Below are positions 1 through 8,127 of a DNA stretch of 64,000 nucleotides, in pieces. Location of the stretch: assembly GCA_964418595.1 (NCBI GenBank), contig CAYQMF010000011.1, positions 1 to 64,000 on the forward strand, given 5' to 3'. Numbering within the stretch: the stretch's first letter is position 1; every line of letters starts with the position of its first letter. The position numbers were made by a program, and so were the translations under genes. The notes beneath the pieces were generated by a model. The model worked only from the letters and a program-made list of their open reading frames with translations. It had not been told where the DNA came from and ran no database searches. Source of the DNA: CAYQMF01 sp964418595. GTDB lineage: Bacteria > Planctomycetota > UBA1135 > UBA2386.

Positions 1-226
1 CCATCTTGCCGAGGAACTGGCGGGCGTACGAGGACAGGCTCTCCAGGAAGCGGCGCTGGCCTTCCTGATAGATCGTGTGGTACGCCAGCGACGACTTGCC
101 GGAGCCGGACACGCCGGTGAAGGTCACCAGCGCATCGCGCGGGAAGGTCAGGTTGACGCCCTTGAGGTTGCGGGCGACGCCCACGGCCGCGCGCTGGCGC
201 GCTCGCCGTGTTCGCGTCCGCTTCAC
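1..226 (-). CDS. uvrA: UvrA excinuclease subunit A, N-terminal part, cut by the window edge
   Basis: The minus-strand translation gives an ABC-ATPase P-loop in the UvrA N-terminal context: GVSGSGKSSLAYHTIYQEG followed by QRRFLESLSSYARQFLGKM. This is the first nucleotide-binding domain of UvrA, the DNA-damage recognition ATPase of nucleotide excision repair. The gene runs off the left edge. The 5' end is unclear: a GTG at 226-224 is in frame, but the residues before NLKGVNL are Arg-rich and lack the usual V-R-G-A-R strand of UvrA. The segment 150-219 recurs at 4973-5042. The start may be displaced or the gene may be broken. The family assignment is firm; intactness is unknown. Confidence 0.8.
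   Translation of the reverse strand, partial: MKRTRTRRARQRAAVGVARNLKGVNLTFPRDALVTFTGVSGSGKSSLAYHTIYQEGQRRFLESLSSYARQFLGKM
150..219. repeat. 70-bp segment duplicated at 4973-5042 (uvrA-side copy)
   Basis: This 70-nt block inside the 5' end of uvrA matches 4973-5042 with about three mismatches, in the same orientation. On the minus strand both copies encode an Arg-rich stretch followed by ARNLKGV. Sequence similarity stops at both ends. Confidence 0.85.
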
Positions 227-556
227 GCGCCCGGCCCCGGCCCGCCCCGGCAAGCCGGGGCGACGCGGAGCCGTGCCGCCGCGGTGTGCTCGCGCGCTCC
301 GCGCACGACGACGGAGTTGGCAGGCGTTGGCGCGGACGGCGGAGGCATGGGCGAGGGAGTGTCGCAGGGGAGGGCGGTCGGGTCACGCGTCTGCTTTGCG
401 TCGTGGAGGCGACTGGTTCGGACTCTCGGCCGCTACCAGCTTCCCTTGATTCCTGACTCGGATCGAACGTGATCGGACTCGTGCCGCAGATTCCGTCGGA
501 GAGTCCAGACTCAGGGTCGGTTGCTGACGTGGACCCAGGTACGATCCCACCGCAGC
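227..556. other. Non-coding stretch with one GC hairpin
   Basis: I see no credible gene here. A perfect 8-bp stem with a CAAG loop lies at 243-262 (CGCCCCGG / CCGGGGCG), without a T tract. The rest is unremarkable GC-rich DNA between the uvrA 5' end and the Vsr fragment. Confidence 0.5.
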
Positions 557-910
557 ATGAGACGCAGGCGCGGGCAACAGGCGCTCACAAGAACCGAGCA
601 GATGTCTCGGATCCGTGGCCGTGACACCACGCCCGAGCTTCGGGTGAGGCAGGTACTCTTGAGGGGCACGGCGGCGGTGCCGCGCGACCTCGGGCCACTC
701 GGAGCGCCGGGCTGTCGTTCGTACGTCGACCTCCTGCGCCCCAACCGCATCGTCGGGCTGACGGTGCAGGCGGGTGTCGCCTCGTTGGCCATCGTTCCTC
801 CCGCCGGTCTGGCCGGCGCCGCCATCGAGTTCCAAGGGCTCGCGGTCGATCCAACCGCCAACGCCCTCGGCCTGTCACTCACGACGGGCGCGGCAGCCTG
901 GATCCGCTGA
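557..910 (+). pseudogene. Chimeric remnant: Vsr endonuclease N-terminus joined in frame to a planctomycete secretory C-terminal domain
   Basis: The first ~35 residues contain EQMSRIRGRDTTPELRVRQ, the hallmark N-terminus of Vsr-type very-short-patch mismatch endonucleases. At about nt 664 the frame changes character and continues as DLGPLGAPGC ... FQGLAVDPTANALGLSL, the tail of the C-terminal domain found on many exported proteins in this window (for example at 985-2343 and 21614-23065). The Vsr catalytic part is missing, and the exported domain has no signal peptide. This looks like a recombination scar left by two broken genes, not a working fusion. The reading frame is open by chance or by recent origin. 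Confidence 0.65.
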
Positions 911-984
911 GAGCGCGGCGCGCCTCACGACCGCGGTCCGGCGCCTTCCTGCCCCTCCGCCCACAGCGGCGCGCTGGCTGCCGC

Positions 985-2343
985 CTACTTCATGCCCGGC
1001 ACTGCCGCGCCGCCGTTCGACACCACGACGTTGAGGGCGTTGGCGCCGTAGTCCAGGACGGCGGCCTGCAGGTAGAACGACACGCCCAGCGTGCGCAGGT
1101 CAAGCGGGAGCGGGATCGCCCAGGTCGCGCGGCCGCCGGTGTTGGTGAGAGGCGTGAGGGACGTGTCGGCGCTGGTGAGCAGCGGGCAGCCGGGCGCCCC
1201 CGCGAAGCCGAGGTCGAGCGGAAGCGGGATGCCGAGCCACTGGGTCCGCGACATGCCGAGGACGCCGAAGGGGACGTTCACTTGCGACGGTGGCAGGCGG
1301 GTGAGATCCATGGTCCAGGTCTCGCCGATCCAGGGCAGCGTGCCGTCGTGCGGATCGAGGAGCGGGCTCTGGCCGGTGGTACCGACGCAGCCCTGGCCGA
1401 AGCTCTCGTAGGCGGAGGGTGCGAAGAGGTGGTACTCCCAGGTGTCGTCATACGCCGCCGCGTTGTCCACTCCGCCGAACATCACCACGCGCTGCCTCGC
1501 CGCGTCGAAGGCGAGCGCTGCGTGGTCGCGCACCGATTGTGGCGGCACGAGCCCAGGCCACCGACGCAGCCATGCATTGCCAGTCCACTCCCACGTCTCC
1601 TGATCCTCGAAGGCGACCACCCGGCGACGCAGCGCGTCGTAGGCTGCCGTGGACCTCTGGTAGTGAGGCCTCGAGGCAGGTGCGCGGGTCCACGTCATGC
1701 CGTCCCAGACCCACGTCCCGACGTTGGTCGATCCGCCGTCAAACACGATCTCGCTGCGCACCGGGTCCGCGCAGCACGCCGGCGCGATGGTCGCCGGTGG
1801 AACGATCGGAGGGTTCAACTGTTGCCATCCCGTCGGCGTGAGCTGCCAGGTGTCGCCCAGCGCGATTCCCCTGTTGCCGCCACCGACGAGCAGCGGTCGG
1901 CGGGAGGTGGGATCGAAGGCAAGACCGGCGGAGTACCGCGCCGGCCCGTTCGCGAACAGGCGCTGCCAGTCGGTCCCTGTCCATTCCCACGTGTCCCCCA
2001 GCAGCTGGAAGCCGTCGGCGCCGCCGAACATCACGACCCGGCCCCGCACCTCGTCGAAGCAGGCCATCGCGCCGAATCGCGGCGGAGGAGAGGTCGCCGG
2101 ATGCAGTTGGGTCCAGTCCGTGCCGTCCCACTTCCAGGTGTCTCCCAGCGGCGGCTGAGACAGTCCGGGGTGACCACCGAACATCAGCGTGCACTGACGC
2201 ACAGGGTCGTAGACGAGCACGTGCAGGTACCGACCTGGTGGCACGTTCCTCGGATTCCGCGGCCCCCACGCGGTTTGCGCCGCCGAAGCGACGACCAGGA
2301 TCAGGCTGAGAACGAGGCTCGGCGCGAACGAGAAGCGGACCAT
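985..2343 (-). CDS. Exported kelch-type beta-propeller protein with planctomycete C-terminal domain
   Basis: 452 residues. The signal peptide (hydrophobic stretch ending near A-S-A-A-Q) is followed by at least three kelch-like blades with MFGG cores and D-T-W-E-W strands, as in galactose-oxidase-like propellers. From about residue 315 a separate domain begins with FGQGCVGTTGQSP and continues through IPLPLDLGFAGAPGC to the end; the same module ends several other exported proteins here. A good Shine-Dalgarno (AAGGAG, four bases before ATG) supports the start. No catalytic residues are recognisable, so the role is probably binding or structural, outside the cytoplasmic membrane. Confidence 0.85.
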   Translation of the reverse strand: MVRFSFAPSLVLSLILVVASAAQTAWGPRNPRNVPPGRYLHVLVYDPVRQCTLMFGGHPGLSQPPLGDTWKWDGTDWTQLHPATSPPPRFGAMACFDEVRGRVVMFGGADGFQLLGDTWEWTGTDWQRLFANGPARYSAGLAFDPTSRRPLLVGGGNRGIALGDTWQLTPTGWQQLNPPIVPPATIAPACCADPVRSEIVFDGGSTNVGTWVWDGMTWTRAPASRPHYQRSTAAYDALRRRVVAFEDQETWEWTGNAWLRRWPGLVPPQSVRDHAALAFDAARQRVVMFGGVDNAAAYDDTWEYHLFAPSAYESFGQGCVGTTGQSPLLDPHDGTLPWIGETWTMDLTRLPPSQVNVPFGVLGMSRTQWLGIPLPLDLGFAGAPGCPLLTSADTSLTPLTNTGGRATWAIPLPLDLRTLGVSFYLQAAVLDYGANALNVVVSNGGAAVPGMK

Positions 2344-2538
2344 GGGACTCCTTCCGTGCGGTGCGTCGACGATGTTGCGCAGGTGGGTGAGATGCTGGAA
2401 CGCTCGGCCCGTGCGGGTGTGACGGGAATCTCATCACCCGCACGATCCGCGCCGAGCTGGCGGACTTGACCTAGCCTAACGCGTCACATTCCTGGCGGCT
2501 CGACGTTCTGAGCTGCAGCCGCGCCGAAGCGTCCCGGC

Positions 2539-2544
2539 TACGCT
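2539..2544 (+). promoter_or_regulatory. TACGCT, -10-like element of a near-leaderless promoter
   Basis: GC-TACGCT ends 8 nt before the ATG at 2553. Eight other starts in the window share this arrangement. Confidence 0.4.
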
Positions 2545-2552
2545 GCGTTCAC

Positions 2553-3109
2553 ATGAGTGAGGCGTCGGAAGCAGTCCCCGGCGTGACGCGGGCCCTCGAC
2601 GCGCGGCTGACCGCCGGGGGCGGGGATCCGTACGCGGTGCTGGCCGACCTCCTGGGCGGTGCGGAAGTGGGGGAGGGGTCCGAAGCTCTGTCGCTGCACG
2701 GCCGCGTCCTCGACAGCGTCCGGCTCGGGCGCATCCTCGGCACCGGGGGCATGGGCGTGACCTACGCAGGTGTCGACGCGGACGGCGCGCCTGTGGCGGT
2801 GAAGATCCTCGGGCGACTGAGCGACCCAGAGCAGGCGCGTTTCGACCGGGAATGCGAGATCGTGCAGGGGCTCGACCATCCCACAACGTCGTGCGCTATC
2901 GCCGGCACGGCGTGACGCCGGGTGGCACTCCGTACCTGGTGATCGACCTCGTGGACGGCGACGACCTCGACACCTTGCTGGGGATGATCGAACGGGGCGA
3001 GGCACCCGGGGCTGAGAGGGACGCGCTGGTCGAGGACCTCGTCCCGGAGCTGCCGGTGCAAGCGCAGACACGGTACCAGGGCGGCTCCACGGTGCACGAG
3101 ACGCGTTGA
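2553..3109 (+). pseudogene. Ser/Thr protein kinase remnant, frameshifted and truncated
   Basis: The first frame (2553-2915) has a kinase N-lobe: glycine-rich loop LGTGGMGVTYAG, VAVKIL with the ATP-binding Lys, and a helix-C region RFDRECEIVQGLDHP. Two extra bases near 2882 then shift the frame. The homologous reading continues in another frame (NVVRYRRHG, PYLVIDLVDGDDLDTLL) to a stop at 3109. The HRD catalytic loop, DFG and APE motifs are all missing, so no kinase activity is possible even if the frameshift were a sequencing error. The intact planctomycete kinase at 51328-54075 shows what has been lost. Confidence 0.75.
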
Positions 3110-3114
3110 AGACC

Positions 3115-3231
3115 ATGCGCCAACGCCACCCGTTTCTCACGCATTGCCCCGCCTGCAACATTTACTTCGCACCAGGGAGCGCGCACAGGTGTGTTGGTCC
3201 GAGCCGCGGCATGCTGGCGGACTCACGCTGA
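3115..3231 (+). CDS. Small ORF with a zinc-knuckle-like Cys/His pattern
   Basis: 38 codons starting just after the kinase remnant. The sequence contains HCPACNIYFAPGSAHRC, a C-x2-C ... H-x-C arrangement that could bind one zinc ion. No Shine-Dalgarno is evident, and the ORF lies in a zone of broken genes. It may be a fragment of a larger zinc-ribbon protein or chance coding. I do not recognise a family. Confidence 0.25.
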   Translation: MRQRHPFLTHCPACNIYFAPGSAHRCVGPSRGMLADSR

Positions 3232-3624
3232 GCTCGGGTGCCGTGCGCATGACCGACCTCGGACCACCCGCAGCTTCCCGGGGTCAACGATCCTTCTGGC
3301 GCGCGCCGCCGCCTCAGCCTCGACCACCAAGGCGGCGATCGCGGCCGCGAGCGCTTTCTCGTCGTGCGTCGCGAGCGGGTCAGGATCGCGCACCTTGCGC
3401 GCCGCCGCCGACAGATCCTGCCATGGCGTGTGGATGTCGAAGCCCAGCGCCTCCCCCACCTGCGTGAAGTGCGACAGGTCGAGGTTGCTGTACACGAGCC
3501 GCCCCTCGTCGGTGATCACGTGCAGCGCGCCGGTGGCGAGGCTGAGGCTCGCGTCGCGCACCAGCAGGTCCTCGCTGAACGACTGCACCGTGCCGAGCCC
3601 GTCGCACAGGGCCTCCGGGGTCAT
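3223..3624 (-). CDS. Hypothetical protein, 133 residues
   Basis: The start at 3624 (MTPEALCDGL) follows a GGAG 13 nt upstream. The frame is open further upstream, but that part has the Arg-rich composition of non-coding GC-rich DNA, so I exclude it. The middle (VITDEGRLVYSNLDLSHF, GEALGFDIHTPWQDL) looks like a folded soluble domain; the end is an Ala-rich helix followed by a basic tail. I recognise no family. It could itself be the truncated end of a larger gene, given the decay around it. Confidence 0.45.
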   Translation of the reverse strand: MTPEALCDGLGTVQSFSEDLLVRDASLSLATGALHVITDEGRLVYSNLDLSHFTQVGEALGFDIHTPWQDLSAAARKVRDPDPLATHDEKALAAAIAALVVEAEAAARARRIVDPGKLRVVRGRSCARHPSSA

Positions 3625-3841
3625 CCCGTGGCGCAGACTCCTAGCCGGAGTAGGGGCCGGCCGTGAAGGCGTCTCATGGCCCGGGGAAGCGCAGGACTCG
3701 CTGCGGTCGCAAGCAGTTCGTCGCGCGCTCAGCGGGCGATCGCCAAGAAAGAGTGCGCCTTGGCCACGCGTACGTCGCCAGTATGCATGACGCACCCGCA
3801 CTCCGCGGGCAGCATCAAGAACTCGAGCCACGAGCCATCCA

Positions 3842-4891
3842 TTGCGTACTGCCATCTTGTTCGTGATCCTCTTGGCCACAGGGTGGGCCGCGCCGCTGAC
3901 CGCGCAGTCCGGCACAATCGCGGTCAACGGAGCCGCCAACGTATTCGCTGCAGGCCGGTCCAGCACAGCGGGCTTCGCGTGGGCCTGTAGTGGCGCTGGC
4001 GGGCTGGTGCCCGCTCAGATCGCCCTGCCGCCCGGTACCCGACGCGTGACGTTTCCTTCTGTCACGGGGACCGTGTCCTGCTGCAATGGTTCACCCGGCA
4101 CCAACCACCCTCCGGATGGCGGTCAGGGGCCGTGGCGGTTCACCCGGATCAACTCTTTCGCTGGCATCGGCGGTGTCCGGCACCCGTCTCGCATCATGTT
4201 CCTCATGGGAGTGTTCCTGGACGGCAGTGTCCCAGGTGGCAGTGCTCCCTCGCCGTTCGATGTCAGCGAGTCCGAGTCGATGATCACGTTCGCGCCCAGG
4301 CTGCAGGCTTCGTTCTACATTGGCGATGGGCATGCCAGTGGAGTGGGCGGTGCGTTGCAGGAGTTCACCGTGCCTTGCGGTGCGACGCGTCTGTTTCTCG
4401 GCTTCGCCGATGCCCTCGACTTCGGCGATCCCTCGACTCCTGGACAGACCGGCAATCCCGGGTGCTACTCGGACAATGCTGGCGGCCTGTCGTGCACCTA
4501 CTCCCTCGACCAGCAAGGCTCCGGCGGGACTATCTTCGGCAGCACGCTCTGCCCGGGCGCCGGCGGCTTCGTGGGGACGTTCATCGTGTCGATCATCCCG
4601 CCGGCCGGAGCGACTCCCGGACTCACCGTCGAGGTGATGGGCGGCACACCCAATTCGTCCGGGCTCCTCGTCGTAAGTCCTACCCAGGGGCAGGTGTGCT
4701 CGGGGGGCGTTTGCTTGTGCGTCAGTCCGATAGCTGGTTCCGCGATCCCGGTGAGTTTGGATGCGATCGGCCGAGCGTGGTTCAGGGTGCCGATTCCCAC
4801 GTGTGTGGTCTTCCAGGACTACTTCTTTCAGTTCGTCGGTCAGAGCCTCCAGACGCCGTACTTCGGGACGACTCGGGGGATACGTCTCTGA
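3842..4891 (+). CDS. Exported protein with Cys-rich beta-sandwich regions
   Basis: 349 residues from a TTG start; the first 20 residues form a clear signal peptide ending A-P-L-T-A-Q. The central part (MFLMGVFLDGSVP, FYIGDGHASGVG, RLFLGFADALDFGDP, GCYSDNAGG) resembles carbohydrate-binding beta-sandwich modules of exported planctomycete and PEP-CTERM-type proteins, where a regular alternation of flat strands and Asp/Gly turns surrounds a sugar site. The last ~110 residues resemble the shared secretory C-terminal module but are more divergent. The start is tentative because no Shine-Dalgarno precedes it. The function is unknown; ligand binding at the cell surface is the best guess. Confidence 0.7.
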   Translation: MRTAILFVILLATGWAAPLTAQSGTIAVNGAANVFAAGRSSTAGFAWACSGAGGLVPAQIALPPGTRRVTFPSVTGTVSCCNGSPGTNHPPDGGQGPWRFTRINSFAGIGGVRHPSRIMFLMGVFLDGSVPGGSAPSPFDVSESESMITFAPRLQASFYIGDGHASGVGGALQEFTVPCGATRLFLGFADALDFGDPSTPGQTGNPGCYSDNAGGLSCTYSLDQQGSGGTIFGSTLCPGAGGFVGTFIVSIIPPAGATPGLTVEVMGGTPNSSGLLVVSPTQGQVCSGGVCLCVSPIAGSAIPVSLDAIGRAWFRVPIPTCVVFQDYFFQFVGQSLQTPYFGTTRGIRL

Positions 4892-4972
4892 CGGTGGCAG
4901 AGCTTCAGATCCTCAACATCAACGGCCCCCCGCTCCCCCTTCCCCCGCCCGCAGTCCGTCGCGCGTCACCGC

Positions 4973-5042
4973 AGGTGGACGCCCTTGAGGTTGCGGGCGA
5001 CGCCCCCGGCCGCGCGCTGGCGCGCTCGCCGTGTTCACGTCC
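4973..5042. repeat. 70-bp segment duplicated from the uvrA 5' region
   Basis: Copy of 150-219, same orientation, about 67 of 70 identical. Here the minus-strand frame is stopped on both sides (TGA about 17 codons before ARNLKGV and another right after it), so this copy is a dead fragment. The rest of the gap 4892-5159 holds nothing else I can name. Confidence 0.85.
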
Positions 5043-5143
5043 ACGGCGCCGACCGCATGCCCACGCGCGCGCAGGCGACATCGGAGAAGCGCTGACGCCG
5101 CGCCCGCGGCGAGGGAGGAGTGGCACGGGGCGCCGCCGGCGGC

Positions 5144-5149
5144 TACTTT
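5144..5149 (+). promoter_or_regulatory. TACTTT, -10-like element
   Basis: GC-TACTTT ends 10 nt before the GTG at 5160, supporting that start and a very short or absent 5' leader. Confidence 0.45.
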
Positions 5150-5159
5150 GCATCGCCAA

Positions 5160-5660
5160 GTGAAGTCCTCCTCCTGGGTCGCCCGCCTGGGCCTGCTCGT
5201 CGTCCTCGTCGTCGCGGCGGTGGTCGTGTTCGTGCGCCGTGACGTGCACGGCGCGATGGGCACGACCCTGCGCTACGACGACTTCGAGTTCACGGTGCTG
5301 GGAGTGGTGACGCACGCGAGCATCGGGGCGGTGCGGCCGCGGGGCGTGTTCCGCGTCGTGCGGCTCGAAGTGAGGAACGCCGCGGCGCGCGTCGACTACG
5401 ACCCCAAGCACCATCGCGCTGTGCTCGTCGACGGGGCAGGCGCGCACCTCGAGGTCGACGCGGCCGGACAGACCGCGTGGGATGCCCTTCATCCATCCAC
5501 GATGCCGGCGGTGCTGCATGCGGGCGCGGCGGGGGTCCAGGAGTTGGTGTTCGACGCGCCGGCGGGCGCTCCCCTGGAGTTGGCGATCTCCTGGGGCGGC
5601 GCGCTGGTGGACACCCTGGACTGGTTGGTGATGGGCGAGCGGCGGATCGCGCTGCCATAG
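5160..5660 (+). CDS. Membrane-anchored protein with a DUF4352-like beta-sandwich
   Basis: 166 residues from GTG. After a short basic start (SSSWVAR) comes one membrane segment (LGLLVVLVVAAVVVFV), then an extracytoplasmic domain with the pattern DDFEFTVLGV ... FRVVRLEVRN ... LVDGAGAHLEVD, typical of DUF4352/telokin-like extracellular domains. The upstream in-frame codons are Arg/Pro-rich and were rejected as coding. The next gene starts 20 nt downstream in the same direction, so the two are probably co-transcribed. The function is not known. Confidence 0.7.
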   Translation: MKSSSWVARLGLLVVLVVAAVVVFVRRDVHGAMGTTLRYDDFEFTVLGVVTHASIGAVRPRGVFRVVRLEVRNAAARVDYDPKHHRAVLVDGAGAHLEVDAAGQTAWDALHPSTMPAVLHAGAAGVQELVFDAPAGAPLELAISWGGALVDTLDWLVMGERRIALP

Positions 5661-5680
5661 GGCGTTCATCGGGTCACGGC

Positions 5681-7453
5681 ATGCGTACGCTCGTCACGCG
5701 CATCGCGCTCCTCCTCCTGGCCGCCGTCGCCGCCGCGCAGGAGGTCGGGACCGTGGACCCACTGATCATGGGCCTCCGCGACCGGGACCCCGAGGTCCGC
5801 AATCGCGCCTTCGCGCAGTTGGTCGCACACCCGGAGCGGGATGCCGTCGTCGCCGCGCTGGTGCCGCTGCTCCGTTACCAACCCGAGGACGTCCAGTGGA
5901 ACACCGCCGTCGGACTCGGAGGCGACGGGCGCGCCCGGAAGTACGCGCCGACTCCCCGGGAACCCGAGTGGATGCTGTGGACGGAGGCGCCTCGTGCGCC
6001 TGCCGCGGTGATCCAGGACGCGTTCGACCTCGCCTACGAAGGCTGGAACGAGCGCGCCCTCGCGGTCACGATCCTCGGACGGTTGGGGCCCGACGCGCTG
6101 CCGGCGCTGGATGTGCTGGTCCGAGCACTCTCCGACCACGCAGACGTGCGCCCGTGCGCCGCGTGGGCGCTCACGCAATTGGGCCCGCAGGGCGCCAAGG
6201 ACCTCGTCGGTCGGCGGCACGTCTCCGGTTGGATCCGCGCCGACATCCTCATGGCGTACGGCGCCGAGACGCTCGCCGTGGCCGAGATCCTCGAGCTGAT
6301 CCGGTCGGCCGCTCCGGAGCAGTGCCGGCTCGGGTGTCGCCTGGCCGCGGGTTGGCGTCTCGCCAGTGACGACGTGCGCGCGGCGTTGGCGCGCGCCGCG
6401 GAGCGCCGCGAGACGGGGAGCGCGGTGAGCGCGCTGCTCGCGCTCGACGCGGTGCCCGACCTCATCGCACTCGTGCGCGGCTCCGCGCGACCGGCGGCGA
6501 CGGCGGCCGCCGCGGCGTTCGTTCCCCTGCTGTCCCGGCCGACACCGCTGCCCGCGCCCCTGCGCAAGGACGCGGTCGACGCCTTGTGCGCGCTCGCCCT
6601 GGGCGAGGACATCGACATCGATGCGGCACACGCGGCGCTGCGTGCCCTCGCGCCGGCGGAGATCGCCGCCAACGTGCGCGCGCGCCTGCGCGCGGCCATC
6701 GAGACGTGGTGCCGGTCGGACGAGGAGGCCTGGCGGTTCGTCGGCTTCCGTCACCTCGGGGTCTTCGGTCACGGCGCCGACGCGGCCGAGCTGGTCACCG
6801 AAGGCTTGCGCGACGAGTTCGACAACATCGCCGAGGAAGCGGCCGCCGCGGCCTCCCGCGTCGGCGTGCCCATGTCGGCGGAGGTCTGCGACCGGTTGTG
6901 CCAGACCGTCCGCGGCGGATCCCGCAGCGCCGCGATCCTGCTGCGCCTCGTCGCCGAAGAGCCGGGCGCGGCGGCCGGACTGCTGCGCGCTGCACACGCG
7001 CGCACCAGGTCCAAGGCGCTCGACCTCCTGCGCGCCGCCGCCGAACGTGACGATGCAGCCGTGGTCTCGATCGGCGCAGACTGGGCGGACGTCGCGCTCC
7101 CGGTGGACGCGCTCCTCGCCGCGGGGCCGCTCACGCCCGAGCGGTGGCGGAAACTCGACGCGATCGGCGGGCGCTCGCGCGACCGGCTGCGCGTGCTGGT
7201 GGGAGTCCTTCGACGGCAGGCCGTGCCGGCGCCGGCCGCGCTGGCGGTCCTGATCCGCGCCGTGGACGTGGCGATGCCCGAAGGGTCCGATTACGGCAGC
7301 GCTCACCTCGCGTCGGTTGCCCTCGAGTTGCTCGCGGGCTCGTCACCGGCGGACCTGTCGCCCCACCGCGAAGTCCTGCGCCAGGCTCTCCAACACCCTA
7401 CGCTGGATGTCCGCCAACGCGCTGCCACTCTGCTGCGGAGCCTGCCCCGATGA
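5681..7453 (+). CDS. Exported HEAT-repeat protein
   Basis: 590 residues starting MRTLVTRIALLLL with a signal peptide cut near A-A-A-Q. The rest is almost entirely alpha-helical, built of ~30-40-residue helical pairs of the HEAT type (for example LIMGLRDRDPEVRNRAFAQL near the start and LRQALQHPTLDVRQRAATLL at the end). There are no catalytic motifs. Periplasmic HEAT-repeat proteins are common in planctomycetes and act as protein-binding scaffolds. An in-frame extension upstream to 5477 is low-complexity and overlaps the previous gene, so the start is placed at the ATG before the signal peptide. Confidence 0.8.
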   Translation: MRTLVTRIALLLLAAVAAAQEVGTVDPLIMGLRDRDPEVRNRAFAQLVAHPERDAVVAALVPLLRYQPEDVQWNTAVGLGGDGRARKYAPTPREPEWMLWTEAPRAPAAVIQDAFDLAYEGWNERALAVTILGRLGPDALPALDVLVRALSDHADVRPCAAWALTQLGPQGAKDLVGRRHVSGWIRADILMAYGAETLAVAEILELIRSAAPEQCRLGCRLAAGWRLASDDVRAALARAAERRETGSAVSALLALDAVPDLIALVRGSARPAATAAAAAFVPLLSRPTPLPAPLRKDAVDALCALALGEDIDIDAAHAALRALAPAEIAANVRARLRAAIETWCRSDEEAWRFVGFRHLGVFGHGADAAELVTEGLRDEFDNIAEEAAAAASRVGVPMSAEVCDRLCQTVRGGSRSAAILLRLVAEEPGAAAGLLRAAHARTRSKALDLLRAAAERDDAAVVSIGADWADVALPVDALLAAGPLTPERWRKLDAIGGRSRDRLRVLVGVLRRQAVPAPAALAVLIRAVDVAMPEGSDYGSAHLASVALELLAGSSPADLSPHREVLRQALQHPTLDVRQRAATLLRSLPR

Positions 7454-7502
7454 CCGACGAGATGCTCGTCGCCCTAAACCAGGAGGGTGGCGGCGCGATG
7501 CG

Positions 7503-7979
7503 TCACCACCCGCCGACGGCAGTCACGAGCCAACCTGTCTGTGGCGGTGAAAACACGCGGCTCCCGCCACTCACATGCCACGTCGTGAGGAGTGGGCCCG
7601 AGCAGTTGTTGCCAGGGACCTGTCCGATCACGACGTCGATCGGGGCCCACCCGGGGGTGTAGAAGCCGATGGTGGCGAGCGCCGTCACTGGGGTGGAGTT
7701 CTGGCACGATTCCTGTTGGCCGTAGAGCGTCAGGAAGGGCGCGAGGGAGCCGCCTGCCCAGGCGTAGGCCCGCATGCGGAGCTGACGCGTGGAGCCATTG
7801 GTGAACTGGAACGGAACGTGGCTGTTGGCGACAAAGAACACGCCGACCTCGGTGCCCAGGACGACGGGCACCGCGGTGCCTGCCACGGCGTCCATATACA
7901 CGTTGTGCCACCAGAGTCCGGGAAGCTGCGCCGCAGTGGGTGCAGCGAGGAGAACGAGACCGAGTGCGAAACGCCTCAT
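7503..7979 (-). CDS. Small exported protein, no recognised family
   Basis: 158 residues with a clean signal peptide (MRRFALGLVLLAAPTAAQ). The mature part is rich in beta-strand sequence with conserved-looking aromatic residues (LPGLWWHNVYMDAV, FYTPGWAPIDVVIGQVPG) and two Cys that could form a disulfide. It is about the size of a single jelly-roll or Ig-like domain. A TAACAT -10-like element lies at 8077-8082, giving a leader of about 90 nt. It converges with the HEAT gene (stops 49 nt apart). The function is unknown. Confidence 0.65.
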   Translation of the reverse strand: MRRFALGLVLLAAPTAAQLPGLWWHNVYMDAVAGTAVPVVLGTEVGVFFVANSHVPFQFTNGSTRQLRMRAYAWAGGSLAPFLTLYGQQESCQNSTPVTALATIGFYTPGWAPIDVVIGQVPGNNCSGPLLTTWHVSGGSRVFSPPQTGWLVTAVGGW

Positions 7980-8127
7980 GGGTTGGTCCTTGGCATGGCG
8001 CGTCAGCGCCCGCCGAGGCCCGCGCGTCAACAGTTGTCGCCGAGCCCCGCTGGGTTGAGTGCCAGGTGCGTCGAGCATGTTAGCCGGAACACTGGCACGT
8101 CACGAGGTTCTCGCGCGGTGCAAGGAC

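Noticed and set aside
5666..7306. A long minus-strand ORF opposite the HEAT-repeat gene
   Set aside because: Low-complexity Arg/Gly/Asp sequence with no start signal or known domain; a shadow of the sense frame.
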